DNA of 64,000 nt, taken from Flavobacterium terrae (lineage in GTDB: Bacteria; Bacteroidota; Bacteroidia; Flavobacteriales; Flavobacteriaceae). The stretch spans positions 496,001-560,000 of the forward strand of contig NZ_FQZI01000001.1 of the NCBI RefSeq assembly GCF_900142035.1, in the 5' to 3' direction. Each line of letters opens with the position of its first letter. The stretch's first letter is position 1. A program made the position numbers and the translations under genes. This document shows positions 48,494 through 56,788 of this stretch, one piece after another. The notes under the pieces were generated by a model. That model saw only the letters and a list, made by a program, of their open reading frames with translations. It was not told the DNA's origin and searched no databases.

Positions 48494-48949
48494 ATGGAAG
48501 CAACTTTTAAAATTTTAGACACAAATCGTGCTATTTACATGAAATTTCTTGATGGGTATACATTAGAACAACTTAATAAAATACCAGAGGGATTTAGTAA
48601 TAATTTGATTTGGAATATTGGACACATTATAGTTTCTCAACAAGGATTGGTTTATCGTCTTTCTGGGCTTCCAATAAATGTTTCTGATGAAATGAATAAT
48701 AAGTATAAAAATGGTTCAAAACCAGAATCAAACGTGACTCAAGAAGAGGTTGATGAAATCAAAAAATTGCTATTTTCTTTGGTTGAACAAACAAAACAAG
48801 ATTACGCAGCTGGAAAATTTCAAAATTTTAATGAATATCAAACCCAAACGGGTTTTCATTTAGCATCACTAAAAGATTCCATGGAATTTAATAACTATCA
48901 TGAAGGTTTACATTTAGGCTTTATGATGAACATTAGAAAGTTTCTTTAA
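48494..48949 (+). CDS. DinB family (DinB_2) putative metal-dependent protein
   Basis: This 151-residue four-helix protein has the DinB metal-site histidines: NLIWNIGHIIVSQQGLVYRLSG and, at the end, FNNYHEGLHLGFMMNIRKFL. DinB-like proteins include thiol-dependent S-transferases, but most are uncharacterised. It is translated with the thioesterase gene and ends at a strong terminator. Confidence 0.88.
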   Translation: MEATFKILDTNRAIYMKFLDGYTLEQLNKIPEGFSNNLIWNIGHIIVSQQGLVYRLSGLPINVSDEMNNKYKNGSKPESNVTQEEVDEIKKLLFSLVEQTKQDYAAGKFQNFNEYQTQTGFHLASLKDSMEFNNYHEGLHLGFMMNIRKFL

Positions 48950-48954
48950 AAAAT

Positions 48955-48983
48955 AAAAACTCCCCATACAATGGGGAGTTTTT
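48955..48983. terminator. Bidirectional terminator between convergent genes
   Basis: The stem AAAAACTCCCCA/TGGGGAGTTTTT with loop TACAA serves the DinB-like gene and overlaps the stop of the minus-strand DUF1275 gene. Confidence 0.9.
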
Positions 48984-49773
48984 ATGCTACTCTTTTTTCC
49001 TTTTCTGGGATAATGTTTTCCTTTAATTCTACTAGATTAAGTTTGAATAATCTTTTTTTGTGCCAATATTGTTTTAATCGTATTTTATATAAATCATAGA
49101 CAATAATAAACACAAGTACAATACTTACTACATAAAACATTTTAAATCCTAATGAGATATAGGTAAATCCAGCTATTATAGCGCCTGATAGGTAAAATAA
49201 TGTTATTGATGATAATAGCTTTGCCCTTTGTTTTAATGTCTTATTGTTTCTAAATTCTTTTTTGGTAAACATTGAGAATAGAATACCCAAATCTGTTGTA
49301 GTACCTGTTAAATGTGTTGTTTTTATTGAAAAATTCGAAATGCTTGCTGTTAATCCGTTTTGTAGTCCCATGGCAAACAATAAAATGCTTAAAAGTATTT
49401 CGGTTTCAAAAAGTGTTTCTTTGTAAAAATTATCACCATATGTACTTACTGTAACTAAACAGATGATCTCAAGAACAATAGGAATGGAATGAGCAACATA
49501 ACTGTTTTTATTGTTAAGATGTATAACAGTTAGATTTGCTACAAAACTTCCCATAAAAAAGAGAAATATCCAAGAAAAGACAACTAAGGTTTGATATACG
49601 TTCCCTTTTACAATTTCAGAGGCTAGAATGGCATAATGACCAGTTACATTAGAAGAGAATGAAAAAAACAGTAGAAGCGAACCTATGTTTATCATTCCAG
49701 CAGAAAAGGCTGACAAAGAACCAAGCTTAAGGTTGTCTGAATGAGATCTACTATTACTATATTTTCTTAGCAT
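48982..49773 (-). CDS. DUF1275 (YoaK-like) membrane protein
   Basis: This 263-residue protein has about six hydrophobic helices. The family signature SAFSAGMINIGSLLLFFSFSSNVTGH lies near the N-terminus and GLQNGLTASISNFSIKTTHLTGTTTDLG in the middle. DUF1275 proteins are putative transporters of unknown substrate. It is third in an operon with a universal-stress-like protein and a lipocalin-like protein, directly downstream of an OmpR-type two-component system. Confidence 0.88.
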   Translation of the reverse strand: MLRKYSNSRSHSDNLKLGSLSAFSAGMINIGSLLLFFSFSSNVTGHYAILASEIVKGNVYQTLVVFSWIFLFFMGSFVANLTVIHLNNKNSYVAHSIPIVLEIICLVTVSTYGDNFYKETLFETEILLSILLFAMGLQNGLTASISNFSIKTTHLTGTTTDLGILFSMFTKKEFRNNKTLKQRAKLLSSITLFYLSGAIIAGFTYISLGFKMFYVVSIVLVFIIVYDLYKIRLKQYWHKKRLFKLNLVELKENIIPEKEKRVA

Positions 49774-49774
49774 T

Positions 49775-50233
49775 TTATTTATTTTTTTCGAATGTTAAAC
49801 GTGCTATACCTCTTAGTTCGGTATCACTATTGAAATTCAATACAAGTTTGTCGTTTGACAACTCAGTTAAATTATAATGCTCAATGTTGTCATTGCCATA
49901 CTTAAGTTCGAGTATGTTTCCACGACCTTTTATTGACCATGATATTTCTTTAGTAGTTTTTTCTCCTTTTAGAATCAGTTTTTGATTAGGGAGAAAAATC
50001 CACTTCTCAGCTTTATGAATAATTAGATTCTGACTTGCAATTTGCTTTACGTAGCTGGAAATATGTTTAAAATCTGAGTTTTTAGTATCATTTTTATCTA
50101 CTTTCTCATATTCCCAAACAGACTCTTTCCAACTCCCTTCTAATTTTTTTTCTGGGTTTTCTGCTATACTCATTAAAGTAGTAAGCATCATAATGGATGC
50201 TATTGGGATTAAATATTTTAAAAATGACTTCAT
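49775..50233 (-). CDS. Lipocalin-like secreted protein
   Basis: This 152-residue protein has a signal peptide (MKSFLKYLIPIASIMMLTTLMSIA). A short beta-rich mature domain starts with the lipocalin-like GSWKESVWEYE and later has KLILKGEKTTKEISWSIKGRGNILELKYG. The assignment as lipocalin-like is tentative. It is followed one base later by DUF1275 and preceded by the universal-stress-like gene, so all three share one transcript. Confidence 0.7.
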   Translation of the reverse strand: MKSFLKYLIPIASIMMLTTLMSIAENPEKKLEGSWKESVWEYEKVDKNDTKNSDFKHISSYVKQIASQNLIIHKAEKWIFLPNQKLILKGEKTTKEISWSIKGRGNILELKYGNDNIEHYNLTELSNDKLVLNFNSDTELRGIARLTFEKNK

Positions 50234-50242
50234 TCTTTAAAA

Positions 50243-50740
50243 TTATCCTATTGATACTTGTTTTAGAAAAACTTCGGTAATTTCCCCTTTTTCTGTTATA
50301 GTAGAGGTTTTGTCAGTGTTTATTGTAATAACTTCTACAGGTGATTTTCTAATAAATCTGCCTAAGTCAAAACTTTTTCTGTTTGAAAGTTTTTGTTTTC
50401 CGTTAGAAATGAAAATCTTTTCAATCTTGTTAGTTTTTATGTAACTGTTGAAAGCAGCTTGGTTGTATCCACTAAATAAATCTATTTTAAATGAATTAAT
50501 TTGTGAATCAAATTTGTTGCAAAGTACTTCATAGGCTTCTTCAAATTCGTCACTACTTAAAGATTCGATTTGTTTCATTTTAGAAAAGAATAGCAAATCT
50601 CTAATAGAATCACTAGATGTTATACCATGTAACAGGATGATATCTAAAGTAGTATCTGATGGATTATTATTTAATACAGCTTTTAAAGTATTTAAAGATG
50701 TAACGGTAAAGTCTGTGGGTATTAAAATCGTTTTTCTCAT
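50243..50740 (-). CDS. Universal-stress-like (UspA fold) protein
   Basis: I chose the ATG at 50740 (MRKTILIPTDFTVTSLNTLKAVL; 165 residues), since the upstream ATG at 50782 lies before the -7 promoter element. The opening ILIPTDF strand is Usp-like, but the ATP-binding G-x2-G-x9-G-S/T motif is not clear near the end (FISNGKQKLSNRKSFDLGRFIRKSPVEVITI). It is first in the operon downstream of the OmpR-type system, with 11-bp direct repeats abutting the promoter. Confidence 0.78.
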   Translation of the reverse strand: MRKTILIPTDFTVTSLNTLKAVLNNNPSDTTLDIILLHGITSSDSIRDLLFFSKMKQIESLSSDEFEEAYEVLCNKFDSQINSFKIDLFSGYNQAAFNSYIKTNKIEKIFISNGKQKLSNRKSFDLGRFIRKSPVEVITINTDKTSTITEKGEITEVFLKQVSIG

Positions 50741-50767
50741 GCTTCTAACTATTTGTTGTTTACAAAG

Positions 50768-50775
50768 CAAATGTA
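50768..50775 (-). promoter_or_regulatory. -7 promoter element (universal-stress-like operon)
   Basis: On the minus strand it reads TACATTTG, an exact TAnnTTTG match 27 bases before the chosen ATG. Direct repeats begin nine bases upstream of it. Confidence 0.68.
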
Positions 50776-50784
50776 GAATCACGG

Positions 50785-50825
50785 TATTAGAACCTTATTA
50801 AACCTGTATTAGAATGTTATTAGAA
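50785..50825 (-). promoter_or_regulatory. Four direct repeats of 11-bp period, candidate OmpR-type operator
   Basis: On the plus strand TATTAGAA begins at 50785, 50807 and 50818, with TATTAAAC at 50796, so the four starts are exactly 11 bp apart (minus-strand unit TTCTAATA). Two weaker boxes (GATTAAAA, GATTAGAA) start at 50838 and 50849, again 11 bp apart. Direct repeats with an 11-bp period are typical of PhoB/OmpR-family binding sites, and the array abuts the -7 element, as expected for an activator. Confidence 0.72.
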
Positions 50826-50893
50826 ATAACTACTTGAGATTAAAATGAGATTAGAAAGTCTTAGAGAAAAGTTAATAGAGGTCAAAAATCTTT

Positions 50894-52252
50894 CTAGTTT
50901 ACTGATTTAATTGATGGTAGGGTAATTTGTACAGTAGTTCCTTGGTTTTCAATTGAAGTGACTAAAAGTTTTCCATTGTGCATTCGAATGATATTTCTTG
51001 TAAGTGGTAAGCCAATTCCATATCCTTCATAATTTTTAGTGTTTGATGCTCTAAAGAAAGGATCATAGATGTATTTTATTTCGTTCTCAGGAATTCCTAT
51101 TCCTTTGTCTTTAATAACTATATAAACATTGTCATCTGACGCTCCTATCGAAACAGTTACATGATCATAGTTAGAATATTTACATCCATTGCTAATAATG
51201 TTGCTGAAGGCTAGGTGAAGTAATTGAGTATTTCCACTAACTTTAAGTTTTAATGGATTTTCAGGTAACAACTCCATGTCGAGGTGAATTCTGTTTTTGC
51301 TATTTAAGATGTCTAAATTCTCTTTTACATCCCACAATAACTGATCAATACGAATTTTTTCAAATTTTTGAGTTTTTCCATTAAATCCAGTTTGAGCAAG
51401 AAATAATAGTGCTTTTGTTTTATTGTCTAGTTTTTCTGCTTCTTGTAAAATAATCTTTAAGGATTCTATATATTCATTAGTTTGTCTGGGTTTAGACAAG
51501 ACAACATCTGTTTCACCAATTATTGCTGTTAATGGAGTTCTTAGTTCATGTGAGGCATTGCTGATAAAATTATTTTGAGTTTCAAATGAAGTTTCTATTC
51601 TATCAAGCATATCGTTAAATGTACTACTCAATTCATATAATTCTTCGTTAGCATTGTCTTCATTAAGGCGTAAATGAAGATTTTCTGAACTAATTTCCTT
51701 AACTTTTTCTGTAATGGCAGATATGGGTTTAAAAATATTCTTCGAAAAATACAAAGCAATGTATAGCAGTAATAGGAATGCTGCTGCTATTGCAAACAAT
51801 AGTGTTTTAATTAGATTCTCTGCTTGGTTAATTTCAAAATAATTTTCTGCAACTGTTATGACTATATAGTCACCTTTATTTGTTTTGTATTTGATTCCTT
51901 TATACAAATAATCTTTGGTAACAAATTGAGCTTCGCCTCGTTTAATTACATCTGTAAAGAATCTTTCGTGTATGCCAACTTCTTTGGACTCCTCAAAAAA
52001 ACTTTTTTTATTGTTTATAGGTATAAAGAAGTCTCTTTCATGAGGAAGTTTGTCGGGATCTTCAGTGTCAATTAAATTTTTTTGTCCTTCAAATCTTTCT
52101 TTTGCAACTTTGTTTGCTCTTGCTTCTAGCAATTTAAAAAGATAGTCTTCTGAATAATCAGAGACTGTAAAATAAATGAAGATGCTAAAGAGGAAAATTA
52201 CTATCAAGAAAGGAACTAGAAATAGTAAGATTATTCGAGATTGTTTTTTCAT
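50894..52252 (-). CDS. Sensor histidine kinase (HAMP, HisKA)
   Basis: This 452-residue kinase has membrane helices at about 8-30 and 150-169 enclosing a periplasmic sensor of about 120 residues. A HAMP linker (about 170-222), HisKA with His235 in SNASHELRTPL, and HATPase_c with AFSNIISNGCKYS, KDKGIGIPENEI and GYGIGLPLTRNII complete it. It pairs with the OmpR-type regulator 29 bases upstream. The layout resembles copper or envelope-stress sensors (CusS-like), but no metal motif is visible, so the stimulus is unknown. Confidence 0.93.
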   Translation of the reverse strand: MKKQSRIILLFLVPFLIVIFLFSIFIYFTVSDYSEDYLFKLLEARANKVAKERFEGQKNLIDTEDPDKLPHERDFFIPINNKKSFFEESKEVGIHERFFTDVIKRGEAQFVTKDYLYKGIKYKTNKGDYIVITVAENYFEINQAENLIKTLLFAIAAAFLLLLYIALYFSKNIFKPISAITEKVKEISSENLHLRLNEDNANEELYELSSTFNDMLDRIETSFETQNNFISNASHELRTPLTAIIGETDVVLSKPRQTNEYIESLKIILQEAEKLDNKTKALLFLAQTGFNGKTQKFEKIRIDQLLWDVKENLDILNSKNRIHLDMELLPENPLKLKVSGNTQLLHLAFSNIISNGCKYSNYDHVTVSIGASDDNVYIVIKDKGIGIPENEIKYIYDPFFRASNTKNYEGYGIGLPLTRNIIRMHNGKLLVTSIENQGTTVQITLPSIKSVN

Positions 52253-52281
52253 ACTTAATCCTTTGCTTTGACAAAAGCTTA

Positions 52282-52986
52282 TTAGTTCTCACGTAATACA
52301 TAACCCATTCCTATTACGGTCTGAATAATTTTGTAGTCAGGTTTTATATCTACTTTTTTCCTTAAATAATTTACATAAACGTCTACAACATTAGTTCCTA
52401 AATCATAATCAACTCCCCAAACAGCTTCAAGAATATCCATTCTTGAAAGGACTTTGTTTTTATTTTTCAAAAAGAAAAGTAGCAATTTGTATTCCGTTGT
52501 GGTTAGCGACACTTCTTCATTTGCTAGTGTTACTGTTTTCGTATAATCATTTATTTTAAGATCATTGAAAGTAAATAGATTCTCTTGGTTGTTTGAATTA
52601 TCCTTATTGGAATTTGTCATTCGTGTTGTACGACGAAGTAAGGTTTTAATTCTGGCTATAAGTTCTATAAACTTAAAAGGTTTAACTAAATAATCATCAG
52701 CGCCATTTTCTAATCCTAAAACAATATTTTCTGAGGTGCCTAGTGCGGTTAGAAATAGTATTGGAACAATTTGATTTCTAAGTCTAATGTTTTTACATAC
52801 CTCAAGACCATTCATTTCGGGCAACATGATATCAAGAATTATAATGTCAAAATTGTTTTCTAAAGCAAGTTGCAAACCTGTTTTTCCGTCAAAAGCTACA
52901 CTAACTTCAAATCCTTCTTCTGAAAGTCCTTTTTTTATAAACGAAACAACATGTGCTTCATCTTCAACCAAAAGTATTTTTTTCAT
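52282..52986 (-). CDS. OmpR/PhoB-type response regulator
   Basis: This 234-residue regulator has a receiver domain with the acidic pair near 8-10 (VEDE), phospho-acceptor Asp52 in IIILDIMLPEMNG, and Lys in YLVKPF. A winged-helix DNA-binding domain (about 135-234) ends VVDVYVNYLRKKVDIKP, then IIQTVIGMGYVLREN. It is first in its operon, followed by its kinase. The 11-bp repeats at 50785-50825 are the likely target of this class of protein (inference). Confidence 0.94.
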   Translation of the reverse strand: MKKILLVEDEAHVVSFIKKGLSEEGFEVSVAFDGKTGLQLALENNFDIIILDIMLPEMNGLEVCKNIRLRNQIVPILFLTALGTSENIVLGLENGADDYLVKPFKFIELIARIKTLLRRTTRMTNSNKDNSNNQENLFTFNDLKINDYTKTVTLANEEVSLTTTEYKLLLFFLKNKNKVLSRMDILEAVWGVDYDLGTNVVDVYVNYLRKKVDIKPDYKIIQTVIGMGYVLREN

Positions 52987-53079
52987 GTATAAAATCTAAA
53001 GCTAATTCGATTAAGAAGATTTAAAGACAAATAAATCTATAAATGGTAAGGCAAGTTAAAAAAAATACTCCGAAGTTAA

Positions 53080-53087
53080 TACCTTTG
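53080..53087 (+). promoter_or_regulatory. -7 promoter element (cystathionine gamma-synthase)
   Basis: TACCTTTG matches TAnnTTTG 17 bases before the ATG, implying a very short leader. Confidence 0.6.
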
Positions 53088-53103
53088 TAAAAAATAATGA
53101 ACA

Positions 53104-54249
53104 ATGAAATTTAATACAAAAGCGATACACGGTGGTCAACACCATGAAAAAGTAACTGGAGCAGTAATGCCACCAGTATTTCAAACTTCTACTTTTGCTC
53201 AGGTTTCACCAGGACAACCTGTGGGAGAATACGAATATAGTCGAGCGGCAAACCCTACACGTCAAGCACTTGAAGATGCTTTAGCTTCAATTGAAAATGG
53301 CGTTAGAGGTTTAGCTTTTGCTTCTGGATTAGCAGCTACAGATTGTTTACTACGTCTTTTTAAGGCTGGTGACGAAATTATTGCTATGGACGATTTGTAC
53401 GGTGGTACTTACCGTTTATTTACTCGTTTGTATAAAGATAGTGGCATAAAATTCCATTTCGTAGATATGAATGATTTAGAAGGTTTTCAGAAATTAATCA
53501 ACGAAAACACAAAGTTAGTTTGGGTTGAAACACCTACTAACCCTCTTATGAAATTAGCTGATATAGCTGCTATTGCGCAAATCACAAAAAAGCATAATAT
53601 TTTATTTGCAGTTGATAATACTTTTGCTACTCCATATCTTCAAAAGCCTTTAGATTTAGGAGCAGATATTGTGATGCATTCAGCAACAAAATATTTAGGA
53701 GGGCATAGCGATGTTATTGCTGGTGCTTTGGTGATTAAAGATAAGACTCTAGGGGATGAATTACATTTCAAACAATTTGCTACAGGTGGAACTTTAGGGC
53801 CAATGGATAGCTTTTTAGTATTACGAGGAATAAAAACACTTCACTTACGTGTTCAACGTCATTGTGAGAATGGTGAGAAAGTTGCTGAGTTTCTTCAAAA
53901 TCATCCTAAAGTAGAAAGAGTATATTATCCAGGTTTAGAAAATCATCCTTTTCATGAAATTGCTAAAAAGCAAATGATTGGAGGTTTTGGAGGAATGGTC
54001 ACATTTACTTTTAAATCGGGCGCAAAGCAAGATGCTATTAGCTTTTTGGAGAAATTAAAAGTGTTTACGTTAGCTGAATCTTTAGGTGGGGTAGAATCTT
54101 TAGCGAATCATCCTGCATTAATGACGCATGCTTCTATTCCAGAAGATAAGCGCAAAGAAGTAGGTATTACTGACGATTTAGTTCGTTTAAGTGTGGGTGT
54201 AGAAGATGCAGAGGATTTGATTGAAGATTTAAAACAAGCCTTAGCTTAA
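53104..54249 (+). CDS. Cystathionine gamma-synthase-family PLP enzyme
   Basis: This 381-residue PLP enzyme of the Cys/Met metabolism family has the signature HSATKYLGGHSDV with the PLP-binding Lys196. It also has EYEYSRAANPTRQALEDALASIENG, and ETPTNPLMKLADIAAIA. Members either make cystathionine from an activated homoserine and cysteine, or split it. Sequence alone does not separate synthase from gamma-lyase, so I withhold a symbol. It is monocistronic and ends at a strong terminator. Confidence 0.93.
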   Translation: MKFNTKAIHGGQHHEKVTGAVMPPVFQTSTFAQVSPGQPVGEYEYSRAANPTRQALEDALASIENGVRGLAFASGLAATDCLLRLFKAGDEIIAMDDLYGGTYRLFTRLYKDSGIKFHFVDMNDLEGFQKLINENTKLVWVETPTNPLMKLADIAAIAQITKKHNILFAVDNTFATPYLQKPLDLGADIVMHSATKYLGGHSDVIAGALVIKDKTLGDELHFKQFATGGTLGPMDSFLVLRGIKTLHLRVQRHCENGEKVAEFLQNHPKVERVYYPGLENHPFHEIAKKQMIGGFGGMVTFTFKSGAKQDAISFLEKLKVFTLAESLGGVESLANHPALMTHASIPEDKRKEVGITDDLVRLSVGVEDAEDLIEDLKQALA

Positions 54250-54252
54250 AAT

Positions 54253-54286
54253 AAAAAAACCCCGAACATTAGTTCGGGGTTTTTTA
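54253..54286. terminator. Bidirectional terminator between convergent genes
   Basis: The stem AAAAAACCCCGAAC/GTTCGGGGTTTTTT with loop ATTA lies just after the PLP enzyme stop and 15 bases from the stop of the minus-strand outer-membrane protein gene. Confidence 0.92.
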
Positions 54287-54301
54287 TTATGTTTTTTTAG
54301 A

Positions 54302-55117
54302 TTAATCTAAGTAGTAAATGTATCCAAAATTTAACCAAACATTCCAATCATTAGATTTGTTTTCAGGATATAAGTTTGGATTTGGATTTAAACCATCCAC
54401 CCAGTTAGAAAAATAGTATTGCCATCTTAAATCAACAATTAAATCTGATAATGGATTTAATTTATATCTAGTCCCAACACTACCTACAACAGACCATGTT
54501 GTTCCTTTGTCGTTAGAAAAGCCATGTTTTTTTCCTTCAGAAGGGGTCCAGTATTTTGGGTAGATATTGTCTGGATTTAGTAAGTTTCCATCTCCATATG
54601 ATGTTTCAACTTTGGGAGAGAAAAAACTATATTGTGCACCTAAACTGATAAATGGAGCGTAACTTCCTGTGCTAGCTGTAAAGTCTCTAATGCTCAATGG
54701 AAAATATTCAAGCTGCATACCAATATTAGTTACTGCAGTGCTTCCTGTCATTTGTTTTAATTTTCTTGCATTTTCTGATACAGCTAACTTTTCCGGAGTT
54801 ACCCATTCTCCAAAATGATTCAGTTTGGTTTTGTTGTAAGATAACTCTGTTCTTAATTTAAAGTGATCATTGAAGTAATTTTCAGGTGTATAACAGTTAC
54901 AGTCTGCTCTATACGAGAAATTTAGGTAGTGAATTAAACCCACACCTATACCAGTATTACCTGCATTGGTTTCAAAATCATGTCGAACACCATAATCCGA
55001 TTGAAAAGCTACAGGACCCGCAATTAAGCCAATCTCATGCGAAAACCCAAACTGGGCTTGCATTGAGTTGATAGATCCTATTAATAGTAAGGCGGTTAAG
55101 CTGAGAAATTTAGTCAT
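54302..55117 (-). CDS. Outer-membrane beta-barrel-like protein
   Basis: This 271-residue protein has a signal peptide (MTKFLSLTALLLIGSINSMQAQ). The mature domain is rich in alternating strands (GFSHEIGLIAGPVAFQSDYG, then YFSNWVDGLNPNPNLYPENKSNDWNVWLNFGYIYYLD at the end). The sequence resembles the Bacteroidota THC0290_0291 family from memory, a tentative call. It is an outer-membrane protein of unknown function, with its own promoter at 55144-55151. Confidence 0.78.
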   Translation of the reverse strand: MTKFLSLTALLLIGSINSMQAQFGFSHEIGLIAGPVAFQSDYGVRHDFETNAGNTGIGVGLIHYLNFSYRADCNCYTPENYFNDHFKLRTELSYNKTKLNHFGEWVTPEKLAVSENARKLKQMTGSTAVTNIGMQLEYFPLSIRDFTASTGSYAPFISLGAQYSFFSPKVETSYGDGNLLNPDNIYPKYWTPSEGKKHGFSNDKGTTWSVVGSVGTRYKLNPLSDLIVDLRWQYYFSNWVDGLNPNPNLYPENKSNDWNVWLNFGYIYYLD

Positions 55118-55143
55118 AAGTGAATATTTAATTCATCATACGA

Positions 55144-55151
55144 CAAATATA
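55144..55151 (-). promoter_or_regulatory. -7 promoter element (outer-membrane protein)
   Basis: On the minus strand it reads TATATTTG, a TAnnTTTG match 27 bases before the ATG. Confidence 0.6.
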
Positions 55152-55247
55152 TAAAAACATCAATGACCTCAAAACAAAATCTTAAAAAAAACAAAAAATT
55201 AATCTTTCTTTTATTTTGAGTATCTACTTGTTAGTAAAAAAGTATGA

Positions 55248-56666
<1,419 letters not shown>

Positions 56667-56687
56667 TCTCTATTAATCATAAGATTT

Positions 56688-56718
56688 GAAAAGTCCTGTT
56701 TTAAACAGGACTTTTTTT
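56688..56718 (+). terminator. Intrinsic terminator after gdhA
   Basis: The stem AAGTCCTGTTT/AAACAGGACTT is followed by a T-tract. Confidence 0.85.
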
Positions 56719-56758
56719 ATGTCTAAAATATTAAAATCCAAAACCTGTCGTTTTTATC

Positions 56759-56766
56759 TATATTTG
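56759..56766 (+). promoter_or_regulatory. -7 promoter element (porZ-recO)
   Basis: TATATTTG is an exact TAnnTTTG match 23 bases before the porZ ATG. Confidence 0.62.
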
Positions 56767-56788
56767 TAGAGTAATCAACCCTTTTTGA

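Noticed and set aside
53001..53028. 11-bp operator repeats upstream of the OmpR-type regulator (autoregulation)
   Set aside because: GATTAAGA and GATTTAAA are spaced 9 bases apart and match poorly; not convincing beside the clear array at 50785.
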